Part shown: one piece after another, positions 32,712-40,157 of the stretch
Layout: each line of letters begins with the position of its first letter
How positions within the stretch are numbered: the stretch's first letter is position 1
Assembly: GCA_903862955.1 (NCBI GenBank)
Contig: CAIPAH010000022.1
Location: 1 to 64,000, forward strand
From: an uncultured Opitutia bacterium
GTDB lineage: Bacteria > Verrucomicrobiota > Verrucomicrobiia > Opitutales > Opitutaceae
DNA length: 64,000 bases
Direction: 5' to 3'
The notes under the pieces: generated by a model
Told to the model about the DNA's origin: nothing
What the model saw: only the letters and a program-made list of their open reading frames with translations
Databases searched by the model: none
Position numbers and translations under genes: made by a program

Positions 32712-33752
32712 TCAGTGCGGGCAGATCCGTTGCCACTTGGCCTGGAACGACGGCTTGGCCAGGACCTCCGGGTTGACGCAGCCACGCGGCTTCTGGCCCA
32801 GCGCCAGCTCGATCATGCTCTGGCAGGCGGTGCGGCCGATGTCGCGGAACAGCTCATGCGTCCAGGCGATGCAGTGCGGCGCGAGCAACACGTTGTCCAA
32901 ATCAGCAAAGCGTGACGGCGTGACTACCGGCTCGGTCGCGAAACAATCCAGCGCCGCCCCCGCGATCCGGCCCGCTTTGAGCGCGGCGTAAAGCGCATCC
33001 TCATCGACCAACCCGCCACGTGCGGTGTTGAGCAGGTAGGCGCCGGGCTTCATCAGCGCGAGTTGCGCCGCCCCAATCAGGCCGCGGGTCTGCGGCGTCA
33101 GCGGGCAGTGAATCGACACAAAATCCGCGGAGCGCATCAGATCTTCCAGCGACACCTTTTTCGCCCCCGCGCGGGCCGCGCCGGCGTCGTCGATGAACGG
33201 GTCGAACGCCAGCGGTGGGCGCATGCCCCAGTTTTCCAGCAGCTTGATCACCTGGCGCGCGATGCCACCGAGGCCGATCACGCCCAAGGTGCGGTCACGC
33301 AGTTCGCTGCCCATGAAGCGCGAGCGGATATCCCACTCGCCCGTCCGCACCAGGCGGTCCTTCGTGCGCATCTGGTGGGTGAGCGCGATCATCCAACCCA
33401 CTGTCGCCTCAGCCACGGGACGATCCACGGCGCCGCTCGTGATGAAAACCGCGACGTCCGCCGCCGTGCAGGCCGGGACGTCCACCGAGTCATAGCCCAC
33501 GCCGAAGCGTCCCACGGCGAGCAGGTCCTGCGCCTGCGACACCGACTTCGCGGTGACCTTGGGCGTCAGCACGATCACGCCATTTGCGCCCGCGAGCTGC
33601 TCGGGGGTGATCTCCGGCAGGTGCGCGGCAAAAGCCGCGTGCCGGATGTGCGGCGCGGCCTCGAGCACGGACAAGCCGATGTCCTGGTATTTGGGCTTTC
33701 CCGCCGCGTCGAAGAAGTCAGCCGTCAGCTTGAGCTGGAAATTTGCGGGCAT
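32712..33752 (-). CDS. D-isomer-specific 2-hydroxyacid dehydrogenase
   Basis: 346 residues. NAD-binding Rossmann motif GVIGLGGIARQVIKLL, and the catalytic triad Arg in LLNTARGGLVDE, Glu in DCFATEP and His in LLAPHCIAWT. The substrate loop RFGVGYDSVDVPAC is typical of phosphoglycerate/glyoxylate-type members. In this operon it could reduce a 2-oxoacid produced by the aldolase, for example pyruvate or a sugar-derived ketoacid; that is inference. Gap of 14 bases after the aldolase gene. Confidence 0.9.
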   Translation of the reverse strand: MPANFQLKLTADFFDAAGKPKYQDIGLSVLEAAPHIRHAAFAAHLPEITPEQLAGANGVIVLTPKVTAKSVSQAQDLLAVGRFGVGYDSVDVPACTAADVAVFITSGAVDRPVAEATVGWMIALTHQMRTKDRLVRTGEWDIRSRFMGSELRDRTLGVIGLGGIARQVIKLLENWGMRPPLAFDPFIDDAGAARAGAKKVSLEDLMRSADFVSIHCPLTPQTRGLIGAAQLALMKPGAYLLNTARGGLVDEDALYAALKAGRIAGAALDCFATEPVVTPSRFADLDNVLLAPHCIAWTHELFRDIGRTACQSMIELALGQKPRGCVNPEVLAKPSFQAKWQRICPH

Positions 33753-33766
33753 GGCGGGGAAAGGGC

Positions 33767-35434
33767 TCAGGCGCTCGCCGCGACGCCGGGCTCCGTGGCG
33801 CATTTCTCGTCGACCACGATGCGCTCGGGCAGCGGGCCGGCATAGAACCACAGCATCGCCATCGGCACCGGGGTCTCGTTGATGAAATAATGCACCCGGC
33901 CGCGCGGTTGCAGCGCGGTCGAGAGGTCGGAGAGCGTGTAGCGCCGGCCTTCCACGAGGCAGGTGGCGGAACCTTCCACGATGCAGATGGACTCGTCGAA
34001 GTCGTGCAGGTGCGCCGGCAGCCGCCCGCCCTGCTGGAACAAACCGTAACCGCCGCTCATCTCGAAACCCGGCACGAGGTCGGAATTGCAGAAGTCGACA
34101 AACGCCGCCGCCGCGCCGGGAGAGTAACGCGTCGCCTTCTTCACGTAGGTGACTCGCTCTCCGCCGGGGACCGTGGCGGTGACGTCGGGCATCGTGCGCT
34201 TCGGGAAGAACGTCGTGACGAGCTCGCGGCTCGGGTCGGCCGACGCGAGCGCGATATGGAACAGCGCCGGGCCCGAACGGGAGAGATTCAGGACGCGGTG
34301 CGCGAGGCCCTTGGGGACGGTGACGTTGTCGAGTGGCCCGAGCTCGTAGCAGCGGCCCTCGACGTCAACGAGCGCGCGGCCGCGCAGGAGCGTGATCGAC
34401 TCGCCGAAGGTGTGGCGGTGGCACGGCAGCACGGCGCCGGGGGCGAAGGTGACGAGGCCGGTGGTGAGGTTGCGCGCCTGGTTGTGCGCGCCGACAAGGA
34501 ACTCGATCTGGATGCCCGGCGCCACATCGAGCACCTGCCCGCTGCCGCGCGCGTTCATCAGCTCGGGCCGGTCGGGCTTCATCTCCGGCGGGGCGCAAAT
34601 CAGCGGCTTCTCCGCGGCGAGCGACGCAGCGTTGTTTTCGAGGGTGAACGACGCGCGGATCTGGCGGTCGCGACCCTGTGACGCGAGGGCGCCATGCAGG
34701 CTCCGCAGCAGCAGGCCCGCGTCGAGGCCCAGGCCGAGGGCGGCAAAGCCCTGCTCGCGGCGCAGCGCGAGGTTAGCGTTGTCGGTCGTGATCACGCCGC
34801 AGTGCTTGCCGGCGGCGCGGAGGGTATCCTTGCAACGGACAATCATGTCGCCCACGCCCGGCCCTTCCCATTGCCCGGGGAAACCGGCGGTGGACGACAA
34901 GTCAGCGGGGCCGAAGAAATACAGGTCCACGCCCTTCACGGCGGCGAGTTCGGCGATGTTCTTCACCGCGCGCACCGTCTCGATGATGGGGATGACCATG
35001 ACGTTCTGGTCCGCCTCGCCCGTGTGCTCGATGAAGCATTGCCCCCAGCACGTGGCGCGCTCGGCCCCGATGCCGCGGATGCCGCGCGGGGGATACGTCG
35101 CGGCGGCCACGGCGGCCTCCAGCTGCAAAGCGGTCTCGACCCACGGGATGATTACGCCGTCGGCGCCCACATCGAGCGCGCGCTTGATCAGGGCCGGGGA
35201 ATTTTCCGCGAGGCGCACGAACACCACGGTGTCGCTGCGCACCGCGGCGCGCACGTGTTCGACGATCTCCTTCCAGTCGAGGTGACCGTGCTCGGCGTCA
35301 ATCGTCACCCAATCGAGCCCGAGCGCGACCGCCATCTCGCAGATGCTCGGCGACTCCAGCGTGATCCACAGCCCGTAGACGGGCGTCGCGGACTTCAACT
35401 TTGCACGGAGGCGCTGCAGGGCGGGGACTTTCAT
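33767..35434 (-). CDS. HpcH/HpaI-type aldolase fused to two cupin domains
   Basis: 555 residues. Residues 1-255 are a class II HpcH/HpaI aldolase: H49 in DAEHGHLD, R74 in VFVRLAEN, and the metal ligands E152 (PIIETV) and D178 (GPADLS). These enzymes cleave 2-keto-3-deoxy acids to pyruvate and an aldehyde. Residues 300-395 and 445-535 are two cupins with HxH-x3-E metal sites (H339, H341, E345 and H475, H477, E481) plus H379 and H515. First gene of the operon. ATG at 35434 begins the aldolase. The aldolase-bicupin fusion is unusual; the cupins may bind the sugar acid or act as an isomerase. Confidence 0.87.
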   Translation of the reverse strand: MKVPALQRLRAKLKSATPVYGLWITLESPSICEMAVALGLDWVTIDAEHGHLDWKEIVEHVRAAVRSDTVVFVRLAENSPALIKRALDVGADGVIIPWVETALQLEAAVAAATYPPRGIRGIGAERATCWGQCFIEHTGEADQNVMVIPIIETVRAVKNIAELAAVKGVDLYFFGPADLSSTAGFPGQWEGPGVGDMIVRCKDTLRAAGKHCGVITTDNANLALRREQGFAALGLGLDAGLLLRSLHGALASQGRDRQIRASFTLENNAASLAAEKPLICAPPEMKPDRPELMNARGSGQVLDVAPGIQIEFLVGAHNQARNLTTGLVTFAPGAVLPCHRHTFGESITLLRGRALVDVEGRCYELGPLDNVTVPKGLAHRVLNLSRSGPALFHIALASADPSRELVTTFFPKRTMPDVTATVPGGERVTYVKKATRYSPGAAAAFVDFCNSDLVPGFEMSGGYGLFQQGGRLPAHLHDFDESICIVEGSATCLVEGRRYTLSDLSTALQPRGRVHYFINETPVPMAMLWFYAGPLPERIVVDEKCATEPGVAASA

Positions 35435-35492
35435 TCGGGCGGGGAAGCAGCCGCTACTGGACCCGGGCTTCCCCGGGGCGTCAATACCCGGG

Positions 35493-35506
35493 CCGGAGTA
35501 CTCCGG
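35493..35506. promoter_or_regulatory. Perfect 14-base palindrome, candidate operator of the aldolase-BMC operon
   Basis: CCGGAGTACTCCGG, perfectly symmetric, 59 bases upstream of the aldolase start and 153 bases before the divergent GH29-like gene. Followed on the plus strand by ACTTTTT, so a terminator role cannot be excluded, but no plus-strand gene ends nearby. Confidence 0.45.
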
Positions 35507-35513
35507 ACTTTTT

Positions 35514-35595
35514 GGCCACGAAGAGGCGCGAAAATTCACAAGAAGTGACCGGGCCGGGCGGCGGGTTTTGCGCCTCCTTGTGCCTCTTCGCGGCC
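35514..35595. repeat. Inverted repeat with 14-base arms (GAAGAGGC type)
   Basis: GGCCACGAAGAGGC at 35514-35527 and GCCTCTTCGCGGCC at 35582-35595 (one mismatch). Additional matching words CACAAG/CTTGTG and GGCGC/GCGCC lie inside. Sits in the divergent promoter region. Confidence 0.6.
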
Positions 35596-35658
35596 AACCA
35601 CCGACTCTGGTCCATTCGGACATGGACAACTCCCCTCGCCCGCCCCTAAGCAGGAGCC

Positions 35659-36645
35659 ATGAGCCAATCGACCGCCGCCACGCCTTGGAAACGCGCCAAC
35701 ACCGATTGGTTCCATGAGGCCCGCTGGGGCATGTTTGTGCACTACCTGGCGGACTCGGCCAGCAACCTGAAGCCGATCACGCTGACGGCCGACGACTGGA
35801 ACCGGCGCATCGACGCCTTCAATGTCGACGGCCTGGCCAAGCAACTCGCGAGCGCGCACGTCCCCTACTTTTGCATCACGCTCGGCCAGAACTCGGGTTT
35901 CTACATCAGCCCCAACAGCACCTACGACGCGATCGTGGGCATCAAGCCAAGCAAGTGCTCGAAGCGCGACCTGATCGCCGACCTCGCGAAGGCGTTCAAA
36001 CCCTACGGCATCCGTCTGATGGTGTATCTGCCCGGCGGCGCGCCCGCGGCCGACGCGGTGGCGAAGGCGAAGCTTGAGGAGCCCGTGGACGAGCGGCTCT
36101 CGACGATCCAGAAACACTGGGAAGCCATCAGCCGCGAGTGGTCGCTGCGCTGGGGCAAAAACGTGCACGGCTGGTGGATCGACGGCCCCTACAACAAGGA
36201 AGCCTACCAGCATCCCGACGCACCCAACTACCGCAGCTTCGCCGAGGCGCTGAAGGCCGGCAACCCCGACGCGCTCGTGTCCTTCAACAACGGCCTGCGC
36301 CTGCCGCTCTACTCGATCACCGAGTATGAGGATTTCACGCCGGGCGAGATCGAGCGCGACCTGCCGGTGGCGCCCGGCTGCCTGCCGGATTACTCGCGGC
36401 TCAAGAATTTCTCACGCTACCTCGACGGCGCGCAGCTGCACGTGCTGACGATCATGGGCGAATGGTGGGGCAAGCATCCCAAGCGCTTCGACGACGAGCT
36501 CGTCATCGCCTACACGAAATATTTCAACAGCAAGGGCGGCGTGATCTCGTGGGACGCCCCCATCCAGGAAAACGGTTTGATGGACGAAGTCTTCCGCCCG
36601 CAGATCGAAGCGCTGGGGCGGGCGATCAAGACGGCGAAGGGGTGA
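35659..36645 (+). CDS. GH29-like (alpha-L-fucosidase fold) protein, short and cytoplasmic
   Basis: 328 residues, no signal peptide. The start WFHEARWGMFVHYLA matches the GH29 WFxxAKFGIFxHWG strand, and GWWIDGPYN matches the nucleophile strand (D175). However the usual KHHDGF substrate motif reads LGQNSGFYIS at 75-84, so the substrate-binding His residues are lost. It also lacks the C-terminal beta domain (typical GH29 is over 430 residues). Divergent from the aldolase operon and probably part of the same function. Could be a glycosidase on another sugar, or non-catalytic. Confidence 0.72.
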   Translation: MSQSTAATPWKRANTDWFHEARWGMFVHYLADSASNLKPITLTADDWNRRIDAFNVDGLAKQLASAHVPYFCITLGQNSGFYISPNSTYDAIVGIKPSKCSKRDLIADLAKAFKPYGIRLMVYLPGGAPAADAVAKAKLEEPVDERLSTIQKHWEAISREWSLRWGKNVHGWWIDGPYNKEAYQHPDAPNYRSFAEALKAGNPDALVSFNNGLRLPLYSITEYEDFTPGEIERDLPVAPGCLPDYSRLKNFSRYLDGAQLHVLTIMGEWWGKHPKRFDDELVIAYTKYFNSKGGVISWDAPIQENGLMDEVFRPQIEALGRAIKTAKG

Positions 36646-36664
36646 CCGAACCTGTGGAAGGCAG

Positions 36665-37027
36665 ATGACCGCGCCGCCTAATGCCAAGCCTCTGGATATG
36701 TTAACTGCCGCGCTCGGCGGTCGGCGCGTTTATATGTTTCTCTGGATGTTTTGGCTCTTCGCAGCGGCGATCGGCCATTACCTGCAAGAATTCGCGAAGA
36801 AAGAGTCCATCCAGTGGCATACCAAATTAGCCTTTGCAGTGTGCGTCCTAGGATTGATCGCCTATTCGGCGCTTCTTTGTAGCAGCCTCGCCTCAAGAGA
36901 AAAGAGGAACGATCTATGGCAAATCCAGACTGGACTTCCGCAGGTGGGTGACAGCTTTCGAGCCCTAGTTTGGATTGTTCCAATTGTAGCATTTGGCGCA
37001 CTAATTTCACCCGTTCTGCCTTGGTAA
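36665..37027 (+). CDS. Small membrane protein, lower GC than surroundings
   Basis: 120 residues, three to four hydrophobic segments (about 22-40, 52-74 and 98-116). Base use is visibly less GC-rich than the flanking genes (for example TTAGCCTTTGCAGTG and ATTGTAGCATTTGGC). No family recognised. The start ATG lies 19 bases after the GH29-like stop, and the GNAT start follows 11 bases after its stop. Confidence 0.6.
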   Translation: MTAPPNAKPLDMLTAALGGRRVYMFLWMFWLFAAAIGHYLQEFAKKESIQWHTKLAFAVCVLGLIAYSALLCSSLASREKRNDLWQIQTGLPQVGDSFRALVWIVPIVAFGALISPVLPW

Positions 37028-37038
37028 CGAGGGAAGTT

Positions 37039-37512
37039 ATGACGTCAGAAATAGTCAGCATCGCCCGCGCCGAACTAACCGCTGACGCCAGCCGGGCGCT
37101 CATTACCGCGCTGAACGCCGAGCTGAGCGCGATGTATTCGGAGCCGGGGGCGAATCACTTTGGGTTGGACCCGGCGGAGGTGTCAGGGAGACGCGGGGCG
37201 TTTCTCCTCGTCTCGCTCGACGGCACGCCCGTCGGCTGCGGCGCGGTGCGGTTGATCGATGCGGAGAAGGGCGAACTCAAGCGGATGTATGTGGCGCCCG
37301 CGGCGCGCGGAAAAGGCCTGTCGAAGCAACTGGTCACCGCACTTGAATCCGAGGCGCGGGCGCTGGGCGCGAAGCGCCTCGTGCTTGAGACGGGCACCCG
37401 GCAGCACGCGGCACTGGCGCTGTATCGCGGGATGGGGTTCCATTCGATTCCACTCTACGGCGAATACCGGCTGTCGCCGGACACGAGCGTGTGCCTGGGC
37501 AAGGATTTGTAG
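37039..37512 (+). CDS. GNAT family N-acetyltransferase
   Basis: 157 residues. Acetyl-CoA-binding motif A is LKRMYVAPAARGKGLSKQLV (R/QxxGxG/A), preceded by the VGCGAVRLID strand, and motif B is AALALYRGMGFHSIPLYGEY. Matches small-molecule/antibiotic-type GNATs. The TAG stop codon (37510-37512) lies inside the REP-like element that begins at 37509. ATG at 37039 chosen. Confidence 0.88.
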   Translation: MTSEIVSIARAELTADASRALITALNAELSAMYSEPGANHFGLDPAEVSGRRGAFLLVSLDGTPVGCGAVRLIDAEKGELKRMYVAPAARGKGLSKQLVTALESEARALGAKRLVLETGTRQHAALALYRGMGFHSIPLYGEYRLSPDTSVCLGKDL

Positions 37513-37554
37513 GTCGGGGTTTATCTCCGATATCGGGCGTAAAGCCCGACCTGC
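37509..37554. repeat. REP-like palindrome, copy A (GTAGGTCGGG type)
   Basis: 46-base palindromic element, GTAGGTCGGGGTTTATC then GATATCGGGC then GTAAAGCCCGACCTGC. It differs from copy B (40112-40157) at 4 of 46 positions. It supplies the stop codon of the GNAT gene. Confidence 0.85.
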
Positions 37555-37587
37555 GGGAGGTCGCCCGACCGTGGTCCCACTCCCCCA

Positions 37588-37600
37588 TTGACAGTCTAGG
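37588..37600 (+). promoter_or_regulatory. Shared 13-base box upstream of the second ADOP permease
   Basis: TTGACAGTCTAGG, identical to the box in front of padR at 25050-25062, here 64 bases before the ADOP start codon. Candidate -35 element overlapping a PadR operator. Confidence 0.5.
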
Positions 37601-37651
37601 CAGGCCCGCCGTGAATGCCGCCCCGCACGCCGACAGGGCGTCGCTCACCCC

Positions 37652-40087
37652 ATGCGCACCCTCGTCTATGAGTTCATGCTGTCGCTGCGGCGTCTGTTTC
37701 GCCGGCGGGTGCAGACGGGGCTGATGCTGGCGACGTTCACGGTATCGATCACGCTGTCGCTGGTCAGCTGGTCGCTGTTCTACACGATGTTCCTGAAACA
37801 GCCGGACTACGACCCGGCGGGTGGCATGGTCATCGTGGGCCTCAGGGGTGAAAACACCGGCGATAGGCTCTCGCAGATCACGCGGCTCGACCTCGCGGCT
37901 TGGCAGGCCCGGCAGACGGTGTTTGCCGAGCTGGCCGGCTTCTCGATCTATCGGTCCACCTTCATCGCCACCAAGACGTCCTCGCAGCGCCACCTCGGCG
38001 CGCTCCTGTCCACCGACATCCAACGCATGGTCGGCGCCAAACCCATGCTCGGCCGGCTCTTCACCGAGCAGGAGGACAAGTTCAAATGCGCACCGGTCAT
38101 CATCCTCAGCGAGCATCTCTGGCGGAGCCGGTTCGACTCGGATCCCAAAATCATCGGCCAGCTAGTCCGCGTGGACGGCTATGACACGTCCATCGTCGGC
38201 GTGCTGCCCGACACGTTCCACTTTCCCAACAACCAGGACGTCTGGCTGCCGCTCGGCTTCGACATCTGGGCGAAGGACAATAACCTCGACGACGACACCA
38301 TCGAGGGCCTCGGGCGGCTGAAACCCGGCGTGTCCCTCGAGCAAGCGACGAAGGAGCTGCAGGCGATCCTCGAGAGCCGCGGCAGCGGCACGATCGCGGC
38401 CAAATACCACATGCACGTCGCGCTGAAGCCGATCCGGAACTATTTCCTCTTCGCCTACATGCAGCAGAGCGCACTGGTGCTGCTCGTCCTCTCGATCGTC
38501 TTCGTCCTCGTGAGCTGCGCCAACGTCGCGAACCTCGTGATGATCGATTTTTTCGGCCGCACCGCCGAGCTCGGCGCCGTGATGTCACTCGGGCTGCCAC
38601 GCGCGGCGTCGATTCGCTCACTCGTTTTCCAAATTGGCATCCTCGTCACCGTCGCGGCGCTCGTGGGTTTGGGCGTTCTGACCGTCGCGGCGCCGCTCGT
38701 GCACCAGTCGTTCGTGCTGATGCTGACGCCCTACTGGCTGCACTTTGAATTCGCCTGGCATCACGTGGCGATGGCCGCCGGACTCTCCCTCCTGTCCGCC
38801 GGCGTGGCAGTGCTCACGCCGACGATCTTCCTGCTGCTGGCCAACCCGGAGCAGATCATCCGCGACGCCGCCGGCACCAGCCGCGGCACGGGCCGGGGTT
38901 CGTGGCGGAAGCTGCTGCTCATCGGCCAGCTCGCACTGCTGACCGTCCTCGGCATCGCCGCGGGGCTGCTGATGCAGTCCAACCGTGAACTGCGCGAGGA
39001 GAAGTGGGGCTACGACGCGTCCAAAATCTTCCTCGGCAAGCTGGACATGCCGCGCACGGATTTTCCCCAGCAGCCGCAGCGGCTGACATTGTTCCGGAAA
39101 GTCGTCGCCGAAGTCACCCGGTTGCCCGCGGTGGCCGGCGTCGCCGTCACGGATAATCCCCCGGGCTACAGCCGGCCCCCCGAAACGCGTTATGCCCTCG
39201 ATCCGGACACGTTGGCCAACGGCCACGAGCTCGGGCGCGCGGTCGAAACCGAATCCACCGAGGGCATCTTCGACGCACTCGGCGTGCCCTTCGTCGCCGG
39301 TTCGACTTTTCCCCCAGTGGTGAAGGAGTCCGACGCCAAGGAAATCATCATCAACTCCAGCCTCGCCGCGCGCCTCTGGCCGCACCAAGACCCGCTGGGC
39401 AAGTCGCTGTTTGCGCGTTTCACGTGGATGGAGGACAAGGAGCCCACCGTGAAGTTGATCGTGCGCGGCGTGGTGCGGGACTTCCAGGCGAGCGGCCCAC
39501 AGTCGACCGGCAATGACCTCATCGCCATGCCGTTCGTCAGCTGGACCCCCAGTACGCTGTTCCTGGTCGTCCGCGGCACGAAGAGTCTGCCGAGGGTGCA
39601 GGAACTCAACGAGGCCGTGTGGCGAGTCGATCCGCGTGTCGTCCCCTACTTTCCCGACTCGATCAAGCACCAGGTGGACATGGTGCTCGGCTTCATCCGC
39701 CTGACGGCGAAGCTCACCACGATCTTCGCGCTCGCGGCGGTGCTGCTCTGCGGCATCGGCGTCTACAGCATCACCGTCGCCCAGATCATGCAGCGCAACC
39801 GCGAGTTTGGCATCCGCCTCGCGCTCGGCATCGATCCGCGTCGCCTCTGGCTGCGCTTCGTGCGCGACCATCTCATCACCGCCTCGCTTGGCGTGCTGCT
39901 TGGCCTCGTCATCGCCCTCGGTGCGATGCATGCGCTCAAGTCCCTGCTCTATGGCATCGATGAGCACGACCCGCTCACCTATGCCACCGTCGCCCTCACG
40001 ATCCTCGTCGTCTCGGCGCTGGCGAGCATTCCCAGCCTGTATCGGTTGCAACGGATCAACCCGTCGGACTGCCTGCGGAGCCTGTGA
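37652..40087 (+). CDS. ABC transporter permease, ADOP/MacB type
   Basis: 811 residues. One TM near 22-45, a MacB periplasmic core (about 50-265), three TM segments about 272-420, a second periplasmic core, and the terminal FtsX domain with the SITVAQIMQRNREFGIRLALGIDPRRL motif and INPSDCLRSL ending. No ATPase is adjacent. The N-terminal FtsX repeat (GRTAELGAVMSLGLPRA) is more degenerate than in the 6912-9500 paralogue. Expected to be controlled by the PadR at 25117 through the shared upstream box (inference). Confidence 0.9.
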   Translation: MRTLVYEFMLSLRRLFRRRVQTGLMLATFTVSITLSLVSWSLFYTMFLKQPDYDPAGGMVIVGLRGENTGDRLSQITRLDLAAWQARQTVFAELAGFSIYRSTFIATKTSSQRHLGALLSTDIQRMVGAKPMLGRLFTEQEDKFKCAPVIILSEHLWRSRFDSDPKIIGQLVRVDGYDTSIVGVLPDTFHFPNNQDVWLPLGFDIWAKDNNLDDDTIEGLGRLKPGVSLEQATKELQAILESRGSGTIAAKYHMHVALKPIRNYFLFAYMQQSALVLLVLSIVFVLVSCANVANLVMIDFFGRTAELGAVMSLGLPRAASIRSLVFQIGILVTVAALVGLGVLTVAAPLVHQSFVLMLTPYWLHFEFAWHHVAMAAGLSLLSAGVAVLTPTIFLLLANPEQIIRDAAGTSRGTGRGSWRKLLLIGQLALLTVLGIAAGLLMQSNRELREEKWGYDASKIFLGKLDMPRTDFPQQPQRLTLFRKVVAEVTRLPAVAGVAVTDNPPGYSRPPETRYALDPDTLANGHELGRAVETESTEGIFDALGVPFVAGSTFPPVVKESDAKEIIINSSLAARLWPHQDPLGKSLFARFTWMEDKEPTVKLIVRGVVRDFQASGPQSTGNDLIAMPFVSWTPSTLFLVVRGTKSLPRVQELNEAVWRVDPRVVPYFPDSIKHQVDMVLGFIRLTAKLTTIFALAAVLLCGIGVYSITVAQIMQRNREFGIRLALGIDPRRLWLRFVRDHLITASLGVLLGLVIALGAMHALKSLLYGIDEHDPLTYATVALTILVVSALASIPSLYRLQRINPSDCLRSL

Positions 40088-40111
40088 TTCCCGCGCAGTG
40101 CGGTGACCGTT

Positions 40112-40157
40112 GTGGGTCTGGGTTTATCCCCGATATCGGGCGTAAAGCCCGACCTAC
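40112..40157. repeat. REP-like palindrome, copy B
   Basis: 46 bases, GTGGGTCTGGGTTTATCCCC then GATATCGGGC then GTAAAGCCCGACCTAC. Lies between the convergent ADOP and RND genes; its terminal CTA (40154-40156) is the TAG stop of the RND gene on the minus strand. Confidence 0.85.

Noticed and set aside
29433-32776. Two long plus-strand open frames opposite the BMC operon
   Set aside because: Products lack motifs and lie antisense to five genes with intact catalytic residues.
33767-35434. Encapsulation peptide for microcompartment targeting on the aldolase or other operon enzymes
   Set aside because: Neither the N-terminus nor the C-terminal tail shows a separate amphipathic helix joined by a flexible linker; cannot be supported by eye.
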